Positions 19,351-26,116 of a stretch of DNA of 64,000 nt are shown here, in pieces (within the stretch, counting starts at the first letter, position 1; the number at the start of each line of letters is the position of its first letter). The notes under the pieces are model-generated. The model was not told where the DNA came from, did not search any database, and worked only from the letters and a program-made list of their open reading frames with translations. The position numbers were made by a program, and so were the translations under genes. Source of the stretch: Pseudomonas sp. GM41(2012) (GTDB lineage: Bacteria; Pseudomonadota; Gammaproteobacteria; Pseudomonadales; Pseudomonadaceae); assembly GCF_000282315.2 (NCBI RefSeq), contig NZ_AKJN02000002.1, positions 308,430 through 372,429 on the forward strand. The letters are read 5' to 3'.

Positions 19351-19480
19351 GATTGTTCTCTTATTGGCGATCCAAAGACAGCCTTCACCATAGTCAGCCA
19401 CCGCGCATTTTTGAAATTTATTCCTGTGATGAGCAACATTCAGGGGATGGATGTGCTTCGAAAACACCGACTCCCCCCTG

Positions 19481-21409
19481 TTAGAGGTGCGACTGGGACC
19501 AGTCGCGGACTTCGGCGTACGGATAATCCTCCAGCGCCGCAAACCCGGGAATCGACCGTGCCTTGAGCTTGGTGAACAGCGGCACGCCGATGCCGCATAA
19601 AAACCGCGTAACGCGTTCCGCCGATGGAGTGTTGCCGGTGTACTGCTCGTGCCTGTGGATAAAATCACCGCACAACGCCTCGAAGTTTTTATCCACAAGC
19701 ACCGGTAATTCCGGTGGCGTCGGCAACCGCGCCACATCCCCGTGACACACCGAACAATGCCCGCACTGCTGCGGCGCATTTTCATCGCCGAAGTACTCGG
19801 CCAGGCGATAACCCAGGCAATGGTCCGTGGCGAACAGATCCAGCATGGCGTGAATCCGTGCGATCTCGGTTTGTTCATGGCGGGTGAAGTAGGCGTGCAA
19901 CTCTTCGCTCAAGGCTTGGGCATCAAAGTCCGTTTGCAGCAGGCTGTAGACCTCGGTCATCTGCTTGCTTTCAAGCTCGACCCAGCCCTTTTCCTGGAAA
20001 TAATCCAGCGCCTTCACCACGCGATTACGCTCGGCCTGATGCTGCTCATACAGCGCATCGAAATTCACCGTGGCCCAGGTCCGTGCGCGGTTCGAGGTCT
20101 GGATGATCGCCGCGACGAAGTCCTTGCGCTCACCCTCGAAGCGGGCGAGCAAAGCCTCCGGTTCCTGCAAGTATTTGAAGCGGTATTCAGCGTAATAGGC
20201 GTAACGCGGCGCAATGATTCCGCGCAGTTCCAACTGCACCAGCAAGGTCTTGAGCGGCAATTGGCGGATGTTGCTTTGGTCCGCCAACGGCCCCAACAGA
20301 AACTCCCACTGCCCCTCGGGCGCGGCGGCTTGCAACTCGTCGAGCACATGGCGGATGCCATCCAGCTCAGGCGTGTCGCCGTAGACGAAGTTTTCCAGCA
20401 CGTTGAGGCTGTCGCGGTTGGCCAATACCAGGCAGTCGGACGGCTGCCCGTCACGCCCCGCGCGGCCGATTTCCTGGCTGTAGTTTTCGATGGATTTGGG
20501 CAGGTCAAAATGCACCACGTTGCGGATGTCGCTCTTGTCGATGCCCATGCCGAACGCGATGGTGGCGACGATGCAATTGGACTGCCCACCCATAAAGCGC
20601 TTTTGAATGGCTTCCCGTTGTTCGTGGGGCAAACCGGCGTGATACGCCTCGGCCTGTATGCCGTTGCGCCCCAGGTGTTCGGCGATGTGCTCAGCGGTTT
20701 TCTGCAAGGTGACGTAGACGATGCTCGGCTGGCCTGGACGTTCACTCATCCATTCGACAAGGCGTCGGCGTTTATCCTGACCGCGCACCGGTTCCACTAA
20801 CAGATTGAGGTTCGGCCGATAAAAACCGGTGGTTACTACGTCTTCGGGCGCAATGGCGAACTTGGCCTCCATGTCGGCGATCACTTTGGGTGTCGCAGTG
20901 GCGGTCAGCAGTAGCGCCTGAGGGATGTTGAACTGGCGCTGATAGTCGGGGAGCTTGAGGTAGTCGGGGCGAAAGTTGTGGCCCCATTCCGAGATGCAGT
21001 GCGCCTCATCCACCACCAGCAACGAGATGGGCACTTGCTGCAAGAAATTGCGGAAACGCTCGTTCTTCAGGCGCTCCACCGAGATCATCAAAATCTTCAA
21101 CTCGCCGGACTTGGCCCGAGCCATCACATCGCTGGCGTCATCGCGGCTCTGGGCCGAATCGATACTGCCCGCCGCAATGCCGTGGCGCTGCAGGAACGCC
21201 AGTTGATCCTGCATCAACGCCAGCAGCGGCGAGACCACCAATGTCAGGTGCGGCAGCAGCAAGGCGGATAATTGATAACACAGCGACTTGCCCGAGCCGG
21301 TGGGGAAAATCGCCGCCGCCGAACGCCCGGCCAACACCGCGCTGACCGCCGCTTCCTGGCCGGGCCGAAACTGTGGATAACCGAAAACCTGTTCCAGGGT
21401 GTTGTGCAT
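19481..21409 (-). CDS. RecQ-family ATP-dependent DNA helicase (short form)
   Basis: A 642-residue superfamily-2 helicase. Walker A is FPTGSGKSLCYQ, the DEAH box is VVDEAHCISEWGHNFRPDY, and motif VI is QEIGRAGRDGQPSDC. A zinc-binding region is GYRLAEYFGDENAPQQCGHCSVC. A winged-helix-like region follows but I see no HRDC domain, unlike E. coli RecQ. It unwinds DNA 3'-5' in recombination or repair. The classical recQ of pseudomonads is elsewhere, so this looks like a second, RecQ-like helicase; I avoid the symbol. Start ATG 21409 gives MHNTLEQVFGYPQFRPGQE, the normal family N-terminus. Confidence 0.92.
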   Translation of the reverse strand: MHNTLEQVFGYPQFRPGQEAAVSAVLAGRSAAAIFPTGSGKSLCYQLSALLLPHLTLVVSPLLALMQDQLAFLQRHGIAAGSIDSAQSRDDASDVMARAKSGELKILMISVERLKNERFRNFLQQVPISLLVVDEAHCISEWGHNFRPDYLKLPDYQRQFNIPQALLLTATATPKVIADMEAKFAIAPEDVVTTGFYRPNLNLLVEPVRGQDKRRRLVEWMSERPGQPSIVYVTLQKTAEHIAEHLGRNGIQAEAYHAGLPHEQREAIQKRFMGGQSNCIVATIAFGMGIDKSDIRNVVHFDLPKSIENYSQEIGRAGRDGQPSDCLVLANRDSLNVLENFVYGDTPELDGIRHVLDELQAAAPEGQWEFLLGPLADQSNIRQLPLKTLLVQLELRGIIAPRYAYYAEYRFKYLQEPEALLARFEGERKDFVAAIIQTSNRARTWATVNFDALYEQHQAERNRVVKALDYFQEKGWVELESKQMTEVYSLLQTDFDAQALSEELHAYFTRHEQTEIARIHAMLDLFATDHCLGYRLAEYFGDENAPQQCGHCSVCHGDVARLPTPPELPVLVDKNFEALCGDFIHRHEQYTGNTPSAERVTRFLCGIGVPLFTKLKARSIPGFAALEDYPYAEVRDWSQSHL

Positions 21410-21538
21410 AAGCTGTCACTCCGTTGACCGCTGCGAAGCCCAAAGCCTAGCCGGCAAACGCAGCGAGTCGAGAAAAGGTCGGGGACCAAAACGATACGGG
21501 ATGATACAGCTTCGAACGATCGTCAGCAGACGATGAGG

Positions 21539-22042
21539 CTACGGCAGCAACACCGCCACTCGCAGCTGCTCATTTAGCGCCTGCTCGTGAAACACCTGGC
21601 TCTTGCTCGCCCAAATGGCATGGGCCGGGCTGATTTCGCCGGTGAACGCCGCCGCCAACTGACGCAAATCAGCGACACTTCGCACGCGGGGGCAGAAAGG
21701 TTCACTGTCGCAGTTCTGGCTGGCGCTGCGATAGGTGGTTAGCAGCCGGTCCCACAGCCCGTCACGCACCTGCCTGACCGACTTGAGCTTCACATCCTGC
21801 ACACCCAGTCGTTGTTTCAGGCTCTGTTCATCCAGCGCTTCACTGGCCAGCAATGCCTTGCCGAACATCAGCACTTCAGCGCGAAAAGCCGTGTCCAAGT
21901 TCACCTGACTGGTCAGCGCATCCGGCCAACCGGTGCGTTCCATATTGGCCAGGACCATCGAGTTATCGGCGTCAGCAGCACCCGCTGCGCGACAAACCCC
22001 GGCCCACAGCAACAAAATCGAGGCCATACGTAGCCATTGCAT
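21539..22042 (-). CDS. Secreted hypothetical protein
   Basis: A 167-residue protein with an N-terminal signal peptide (MQWLRMASILLLWAGVCRAAGA, cleavage near residue 22). The mature region is mostly helical, contains two cysteines (SQNCDSEPFC, likely a disulphide) and shows no family that I recognise. AAGGGAAT lies just before the start codon as a ribosome binding site. An 18-bp perfect palindrome is centred about 34 bp upstream of the start, suggesting specific repression or activation. It is followed by the RecQ-like helicase gene after 129 bp on the same strand. Confidence 0.75.
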   Translation of the reverse strand: MQWLRMASILLLWAGVCRAAGAADADNSMVLANMERTGWPDALTSQVNLDTAFRAEVLMFGKALLASEALDEQSLKQRLGVQDVKLKSVRQVRDGLWDRLLTTYRSASQNCDSEPFCPRVRSVADLRQLAAAFTGEISPAHAIWASKSQVFHEQALNEQLRVAVLLP

Positions 22043-22067
22043 ACCTAATTCCCTTTAAGCGTTGGAC

Positions 22068-22085
22068 GGACGTTTCGAAACGTCC
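22068..22085. promoter_or_regulatory. 18-bp perfect palindrome, likely operator
   Basis: GGACGTTTCGAAACGTCC is fully self-complementary and lies 26-43 bp upstream of the start of the secreted hypothetical gene, at a position expected for the promoter/transcription start. Confidence 0.55.
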
Positions 22086-22250
22086 TACTGATTCTGGCGC
22101 GCACCATACAGAGGTTTGATGGGTTTCGCCTGACAAACCCGTAGGAAATTTACCGTCTAAGGGTTTAGGCGTAAAAAACCTCGGGAAACGCGTAGGTTCT
22201 GTCCGAAAAGGCAGGTAAAACCCCTACAAAACCTGTCCATCGAAGTCGTA

Positions 22251-22280
22251 TTGCCGCGCGGCGCTGTGCCCTTCTATAGT
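22251..22280 (+). promoter_or_regulatory. Sigma-70-type promoter of small gene 22353-22631
   Basis: TTGCCG, 18 bp, TATAGT. The 5' leader would be about 65 nt and carries a 6-bp hairpin at 22315-22330. Confidence 0.5.
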
Positions 22281-22352
22281 CTGCGGCGCGGCTGAAAACA
22301 GTGTCTCGGCCTGCCGGGAGCCACCTCCCGATTTCGCACAGGACGAACCTCG

Positions 22353-22631
22353 ATGTTTACAGAACGCTATCACCCGCTCAAATCCCGCTACAGCGACACC
22401 CCCGTGCTGGTCATCGATACAGAAGCCGACCCTCACGAAATCCTCGACGCCGCCCGCCAACGTATCCGCGCCGCCAGCGAACTGCTCGAAACACTGTATT
22501 GCCTGTGCTTCAAACAGGCGGATGCGAGTGATATTCCCAACATCGTCAACGCGCTGTATCTGCTGACTCAGGACGGTAATGAACTGCTCGATATCGCCCG
22601 GCAACGGCTGCCGAGAACTACAGCTGTCTAA
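22353..22631 (+). CDS. Small protein of unknown function, paralogue of 23070-23366
   Basis: A 92-residue helical protein: MFTERYHPL... PVLVIDTEADPHEILDAARQ ... LETLYCLCFKQADASDIPNI ... YLLTQDGNELLDIARQRL. It aligns along most of its length with the next small protein (shared DTEA.P..IL.AA..RI.A.S.LL.TL..CFK and ALYLLTQDG..LL..A). The layout resembles pseudomonad DUF3077-type proteins, but I cannot confirm that family. A ribosome binding site (AGGACG) precedes the ATG. A single half-REP sequence follows at about 22650-22675. Confidence 0.75.
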   Translation: MFTERYHPLKSRYSDTPVLVIDTEADPHEILDAARQRIRAASELLETLYCLCFKQADASDIPNIVNALYLLTQDGNELLDIARQRLPRTTAV

Positions 22632-22820
22632 TGCCCGAACGAAAATCCCTCTGGGAGCCGGGCTTGCCCGCGATGAACGATAACGCGGTGCACCTGATAA
22701 CAATCAAACGAGAGAATTTGCGGCTGGGGATAAGTCCGTAGGCAACGCCCTATCAAAGCTTCATCCCGGTCCTACAACCACAGACACCTTGTCGCCTATC
22801 GCCACCCGGCGACTCGCACC
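22632..22820. other. Spacer with half-REP between paralogous small genes
   Basis: Contains one unpaired REP arm (GGGAGCCGGGCTTGCCCGCG near 22652-22671). Otherwise nothing recognisable before the promoter of the structured leader. Confidence 0.5.
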
Positions 22821-23069
22821 TATAGTCGGACTGTCGCTGCCAATTCAGCGACTCGGGCTTGGTCACCTGAATTGAGAACTCATTCCGCTTCCGTTGTATG
22901 CTGCGGCACCTCAAGTGCCTGCACGCTATATGGTGGCTGTGTTCGGGACGCCTTCGGGCGTACCGGCAAAGTGAGTTCTCACCGGTTTGACCAACCCGAA
23001 CACAGTCCGCCTCCCATCGCTTGGTCACGATGGTGGTGGTTTCTCCTGATGCACTTGAGAATTCTCACT
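22821..23069 (+). promoter_or_regulatory. Promoter and highly structured RNA leader (candidate cis-regulatory RNA)
   Basis: A TATAGT -10 lies at 22821-22826. Predicted pairings from the sequence are: hairpin 22833-22839/22846-22852 (GTCGCTG/CAGCGAC); closing stem 22910-22918/23051-23059 (CTCAAGTGC/GCACTTGAG); long arm 22932-22947/22995-23011 (11 uninterrupted pairs CTGTGTTCGGG/CCCGAACACAG plus five more after a bulge). Inside the arm are a UUCG-tetraloop hairpin 22948-22961 and a stem 22962-22966/22982-22986. A third arm is 23014-23019/23028-23033. The loop TGAGTTCTCA (22972-22981) is exactly complementary to TGAGAACTCA (22873-22882), allowing a 10-bp pseudoknot. The closing stem ends 10 nt before the ATG and would mask the ribosome-binding region, where a self-complementary TGAGAATTCTCA (23056-23067) also sits. 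Confidence 0.7.
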
Positions 23070-23366
23070 ATGAATAAATTGAACCCGTTCCCCGATCGCT
23101 ACCGCCCCCTCCAAACCAACCTCACCGATTCCCCGCCCCTGATCATCGACACAGAGGCCAATCCGCAAGACATCCTCGAAGCCGCCCTCCAGCGCATCCG
23201 CGCTTCAAGCGACCTACTCAAAACCCTACATTGCCAATGCTTCAAAAACGGTGACGTGGAAGACATCCCGCATATCACCCACGCCCTCTACCTGTTGACT
23301 CAGGACGGCTGCGACCTGCTGAAAGTCGCCCAACAACGCATGATGGGCTGGAAAGCGCCAACCTGA
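23070..23366 (+). CDS. Small protein of unknown function behind structured leader
   Basis: A 98-residue protein beginning MNKLNPFPDRYRPLQ, homologous to the 92-residue protein 0.7 kb upstream (shared LIIDTEANPQDILEAALQRI and ALYLLTQDGCDLL segments). ATG 23070 matches the paralogue's N-terminus. An in-frame ATG at 23049 adds 7 residues, and the longer reading from 22872 merely translates the structured leader. There is no purine-rich Shine-Dalgarno in the usual place; the region upstream is within base-paired elements, so translation is probably controlled. The function is unknown. A half-REP follows at about 23397-23420. Confidence 0.75.
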   Translation: MNKLNPFPDRYRPLQTNLTDSPPLIIDTEANPQDILEAALQRIRASSDLLKTLHCQCFKNGDVEDIPHITHALYLLTQDGCDLLKVAQQRMMGWKAPT

Positions 23367-23474
23367 CGCTAAGCACCGAAAGGCAAGCCGCGCCCTTGTG
23401 GGAGCTGGCTTGCCTGCGATGAACACGACGCATAATTCCGGCCCAGAACAGGCCAGCTAGCAGCACGGAAAATC

Positions 23475-23690
23475 ATGATGAGCGAAATAACCTTCAAACA
23501 AAAACAAGCACACTATGAAAAAATCCGCCGCTCAAACTACTTGGCGAGCCTGCGTCTCGCAGGATTCGACACTTCAGCAGCAGATCTCGACCAACCACTT
23601 CCGACACGAGAAGAAGCGCTCGCCAAATATCGACAAGACGAGCCGTCAAAATTTGCTCCCGCCCTTCCCCCAAAACCTGACGACCGATAA
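23475..23690 (+). CDS. yhfG: YhfG-family protein (Fic antitoxin homologue), no Fic gene nearby
   Basis: A 71-residue protein, MMSEITFKQKQAHYEKIRRS followed by NYLASLRLAGFDTS. The pattern K-x-Y-x-x-x-R-x-x-N-Y-x-A-S-x-R-L-x-G matches YhfG proteins, the small antitoxins that bind Fic AMP-transferase toxins and are normally encoded just upstream of fic. Here the next gene encodes a DUF1493 protein instead, and I see no HPFxxGNG Fic motif in any reading frame nearby. The start may be the first or second ATG (23475 or 23478); the ribosome binding site is weak. Assignment by motif only. Confidence 0.65.
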   Translation: MMSEITFKQKQAHYEKIRRSNYLASLRLAGFDTSAADLDQPLPTREEALAKYRQDEPSKFAPALPPKPDDR

Positions 23691-23721
23691 GGTCCGTTCA
23701 AGCCCAACCGGACCCACCCGA

Positions 23722-24078
23722 ATGATCCTCGCCCCCAACTTCCCCGACGACCACGCGATGCACTTGCTTATGCAGTTGCTGCACGAAGAACTCGGGCTGC
23801 CCGAACGCAAAACCCTCAGCCTCACCACCTCGATCAATTTTGACCTGGGCTGCGACGGCTCTGATGCGCGGCATTTGATGGAAGCACTGGAAGAACAGTT
23901 TGCGATCGACCTCGTGGACTACGACGCCTATCGCTACTTCCAGCCGGAAGGGTTCGATGTGTTCCTTAAACGCCGGGCCAAAGGTCGTGGCGACAAAGCC
24001 CCACTGACCATCGGCATGCTTTACCAAGCGGTCAAGTTGCAACGGTGGGATACAAAAGCTCTGGAAGGGATCTCGTAG
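23722..24078 (+). CDS. DUF1493 family protein (acyl-carrier-like)
   Basis: A 118-residue protein. LLHEELGLPERKTLSLTTSI followed by NFDLGCDGSDARHLMEALEEQF and YDAYRYFQPEG match the DUF1493 family, whose fold resembles acyl carrier proteins (DxG-D dipeptide region without a clear phosphopantetheine serine: CDGSDA). ATG 23722 was chosen; the longer in-frame reading from 23515 overlaps yhfG in a different frame and has no family similarity. The role is unknown. It lies 31 bp after yhfG and may be cotranscribed with it. Confidence 0.75.
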   Translation: MILAPNFPDDHAMHLLMQLLHEELGLPERKTLSLTTSINFDLGCDGSDARHLMEALEEQFAIDLVDYDAYRYFQPEGFDVFLKRRAKGRGDKAPLTIGMLYQAVKLQRWDTKALEGIS

Positions 24079-24092
24079 ATCACTTAAGTGGC

Positions 24093-24131
24093 AATATTCT
24101 GTCTGTTTTTCGCGATTTAAGTTGGAATAAT
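24093..24131. promoter_or_regulatory. Upstream copy of the hipBA operator-like element
   Basis: AATATTC, 25 bp, GAATAAT. The whole segment 24082-24137 aligns with 24227-24280 (shared TAAGTG, ATTCTG.CTGTT and GGAATAATG.CA), indicating a duplicated promoter/operator 143 bp away from the proximal one. Confidence 0.55.
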
Positions 24132-24235
24132 GACAGTTTCAACAATCCGCCTCACACGTACATCTGGAGTGGCGTACTGGCAGAGAGAGTCTTGCCCCAC
24201 GTTGGAGCAGCCCAGCAAATAACTACATAAGTGCT

Positions 24236-24274
24236 ATTATTCTGGCTGTTAAAGCCAAAAAACGAAGGAATAAT
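24236..24274. promoter_or_regulatory. hipBA operator-like inverted repeat over the ribosome binding site
   Basis: ATTATTC, 25 bp, GAATAAT, with an inner GGCT-GTTAA-AGCC hairpin (24244-24256). The right arm overlaps GAAGGAAT, the hipB Shine-Dalgarno. It is the likely autorepression site for HipB. Confidence 0.6.
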
Positions 24275-24279
24275 GGCAC

Positions 24280-24768
24280 ATGGCTAAAAAAACAGCCCCC
24301 CTGCTGCCGGCTGCATCCAGATTGCTCGCCGAGTTTGGCGAACGACTCAAACTCGCTCGGCTACGTCGCAAGCTGACAGCCAAGCAAGTGGCTGAGAGAG
24401 CAGGCATGTCGCTGACAACGCTGCGCTCATTGGAGGCCGGCGGCTCAGGCGTGACGATGGGCGCCTATATGTCCGTGATGCAGGTTCTGGGCCTCGAGAA
24501 AGACTTGAGCAAGCTCGCAGCAACGGATGAGTTGGGGCGCCAACTGCAAGACGCGCAATTAACCCCACGAGCGAGCTCCGCAGCCAGTAAACGCCAACGA
24601 GTGCGCAACGTGGCTTCAACGAAAGCATCGTCACCCATTCGCGACAGGGCTACGGAAGCACTGGAAAGTCCCATCTCCGATTCGGATCTTGAGGTTGATT
24701 TCCCATTGAACACCCACTCTTTTTCCAATTTGTTTACCAAGAAAAAATCTAAACCTGAGACGGATTAA
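24280..24768 (+). CDS. hipB: HipB-type XRE antitoxin/repressor
   Basis: A 162-residue protein with an XRE helix-turn-helix (about residues 20-75): [20 protein letters not shown] then [20 protein letters not shown]. It has a long basic, Ser-rich C-terminal extension that is longer than in E. coli HipB (88 residues). It should bind and neutralise HipA and repress the operon through the flanking inverted repeats. hipA starts 2 bp after its stop. ATG 24280 has GAAGGAAT 9 nt upstream. Base composition is somewhat lower in GC than the surrounding core genes. Confidence 0.88.
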   Translation: MAKKTAPLLPAASRLLAEFGERLKLARLRRKLTAKQVAERAGMSLTTLRSLEAGGSGVTMGAYMSVMQVLGLEKDLSKLAATDELGRQLQDAQLTPRASSAASKRQRVRNVASTKASSPIRDRATEALESPISDSDLEVDFPLNTHSFSNLFTKKKSKPETD

Positions 24769-24770
24769 AA

Positions 24771-26042
24771 ATGACACTGATCGCGGTGTATGCCGATTGG
24801 GAAACCCTGCAAAGACCAAGGCGTCTAGGGTTTCTTCATGCCGGAAAGGCTCGCTCCACTAACGTGTTCGAGTTTGAGTACGACACTGCTGCTTTGGCCG
24901 ATCCCGAGTTGAATTTCACGACGCTGGATCCCCGCATCAAGCTCTTCGAAGGGCGACAGTTCCCAGGACAGCATCAGACCCGCTTCGGCGTTTTTGCCGA
25001 CTCAAGCCCGGATCGCTGGGGTCAATTGCTGATGAAACGCCGACTGGAACGGGACATCCGCGACGGCTTGGTCCCGAAGGGTACCAAGCTTTATGAGTCG
25101 GATTTCCTGTTAGGCGTTCATGACCTCTATCGAGTCGGTGCTATTCGCTACAAGCTCAATGACGAAGGCAATTTTCTGGATGATCGAGATGGATTGGCGG
25201 CGCCTCCCTTTGTCGAGTTACGTGCGCTGGAGCAGGCAAGTCGAGCGTTGGAAAACGATCCAGACAACACGTCACTCGATGGGCGCGAGTGGCTGAGAAT
25301 GTTAATCGCACCCGGTGGTTCATTGGGCGGTGCCAGGCCCAAGGCCAGTGTTGCTGACAAGAATCGTCATCTGTGGATCGCCAAGTTTCCGAGCACTCGC
25401 GACGACTATGACGTCGGCGGATGGGAATTCGTGGTGAGTGTTCTGGCGAATCAATGCGGTCTGCGGGTGGCAAAGGGTATTGCGCAACGCTATGCGAGCG
25501 ACCATCACTGCTTCATGGTCAAACGCTTCGACCGTACCGAAACGGGTGGGCGACTACATTTCGCCTCAGCCATGACCATGACTGACCGCGTGGACGGTGA
25601 CGATGCATCGGTGGGCGCCAGCTATCTAGAGCTGGCAGAAGTACTCATGGAGCATGGTTCAGAACCCGACAAAGATCTCCGCGAGTTGTGGTCGCGCATT
25701 GTGTTCAACATCCTCGTCTCCAATACCGACGACCACCTGCGCAACCATGGTTTTCTCCTTGACCCCGGCCGGGGGTGGCGCCTGTCTGATGCCTACGACA
25801 TGAACCCGGTATCACACGCCGATGGGTTGAAGCTCAACATTACAGATGCCGACAACGCGCTAGATCTCGAACTCGCTCGCGAAGTGGCCGGGTACTTTCG
25901 GGTAGGCCGTGATGATGCGGAAGAAATAATTGAGAACTTCCAAGAGGTCGTAGGTCAGTGGGCAAAAGTGGCCAGCGCAGCGGGGCTGTCGAAGCGAGAA
26001 CAAGACAATATGGCTCCCGCGTTTCGCCTGTCTGCCAAGTGA
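24771..26042 (+). CDS. hipA: HipA-type serine/threonine kinase toxin
   Basis: A 423-residue HipA-family kinase. Relatives phosphorylate glutamyl-tRNA synthetase or other translation factors and cause growth arrest or persistence. The N-terminal subdomain contains FADSSPDRWGQLLMKRR. The ATP-binding loop is IAPGGSLGGARPKASV, followed by WIAKFPS and FMVKRFDR. The catalytic segment is NTDDHLRNHG (N318-H322 region) and the metal-binding LSDAYDMNPV. All key motifs are intact, so the toxin is probably active. It is coupled to hipB (2-bp gap) and ends at a strong terminator shared with the convergent pckA. Confidence 0.92.
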   Translation: MTLIAVYADWETLQRPRRLGFLHAGKARSTNVFEFEYDTAALADPELNFTTLDPRIKLFEGRQFPGQHQTRFGVFADSSPDRWGQLLMKRRLERDIRDGLVPKGTKLYESDFLLGVHDLYRVGAIRYKLNDEGNFLDDRDGLAAPPFVELRALEQASRALENDPDNTSLDGREWLRMLIAPGGSLGGARPKASVADKNRHLWIAKFPSTRDDYDVGGWEFVVSVLANQCGLRVAKGIAQRYASDHHCFMVKRFDRTETGGRLHFASAMTMTDRVDGDDASVGASYLELAEVLMEHGSEPDKDLRELWSRIVFNILVSNTDDHLRNHGFLLDPGRGWRLSDAYDMNPVSHADGLKLNITDADNALDLELAREVAGYFRVGRDDAEEIIENFQEVVGQWAKVASAAGLSKREQDNMAPAFRLSAK

Positions 26043-26068
26043 CCCAGAACTACTCATCTTTCGCCCAC

Positions 26069-26097
26069 AAAAAAGCCGCCCCGAAGGGCGGCTTTTT
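26069..26097. terminator. Bidirectional terminator between hipA and pckA
   Basis: Stem GCCGCCC / GGGCGGC with a CGAA loop, flanked by A6 and T5. Confidence 0.93.
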
Positions 26098-26116
26098 CAT
26101 TCGCTAAATCCAAGCC

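Larger units (their letters stand above)
22043..22352. other. Intergenic region between divergent genes
   Basis: 310 bp. Contains the palindrome 22068-22085, a promoter for the downstream small gene (22251-22280) and a CGGGAG-CCAC-CTCCCG hairpin (22315-22330) in its leader. The 22100-22240 stretch is rich in CCTAC/GGTTT-like short repeats that I cannot interpret. Confidence 0.5.

Noticed and set aside
22872..23069. N-terminal extension of the 23070 gene giving a 164-residue protein
   Set aside because: The extra residues translate the base-paired leader; the paralogue at 22353 begins at the same homologous position as ATG 23070.
22833..23069. Retron, OMEGA or group II intron RNA
   Set aside because: No reverse transcriptase, TnpB or intron-encoded protein is nearby; the structure ends at the start codon of a small gene, fitting a cis-regulatory leader better.
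23515..23721. Longer DUF1493 protein overlapping yhfG
   Set aside because: The extension lies in another frame inside yhfG and has no family similarity.
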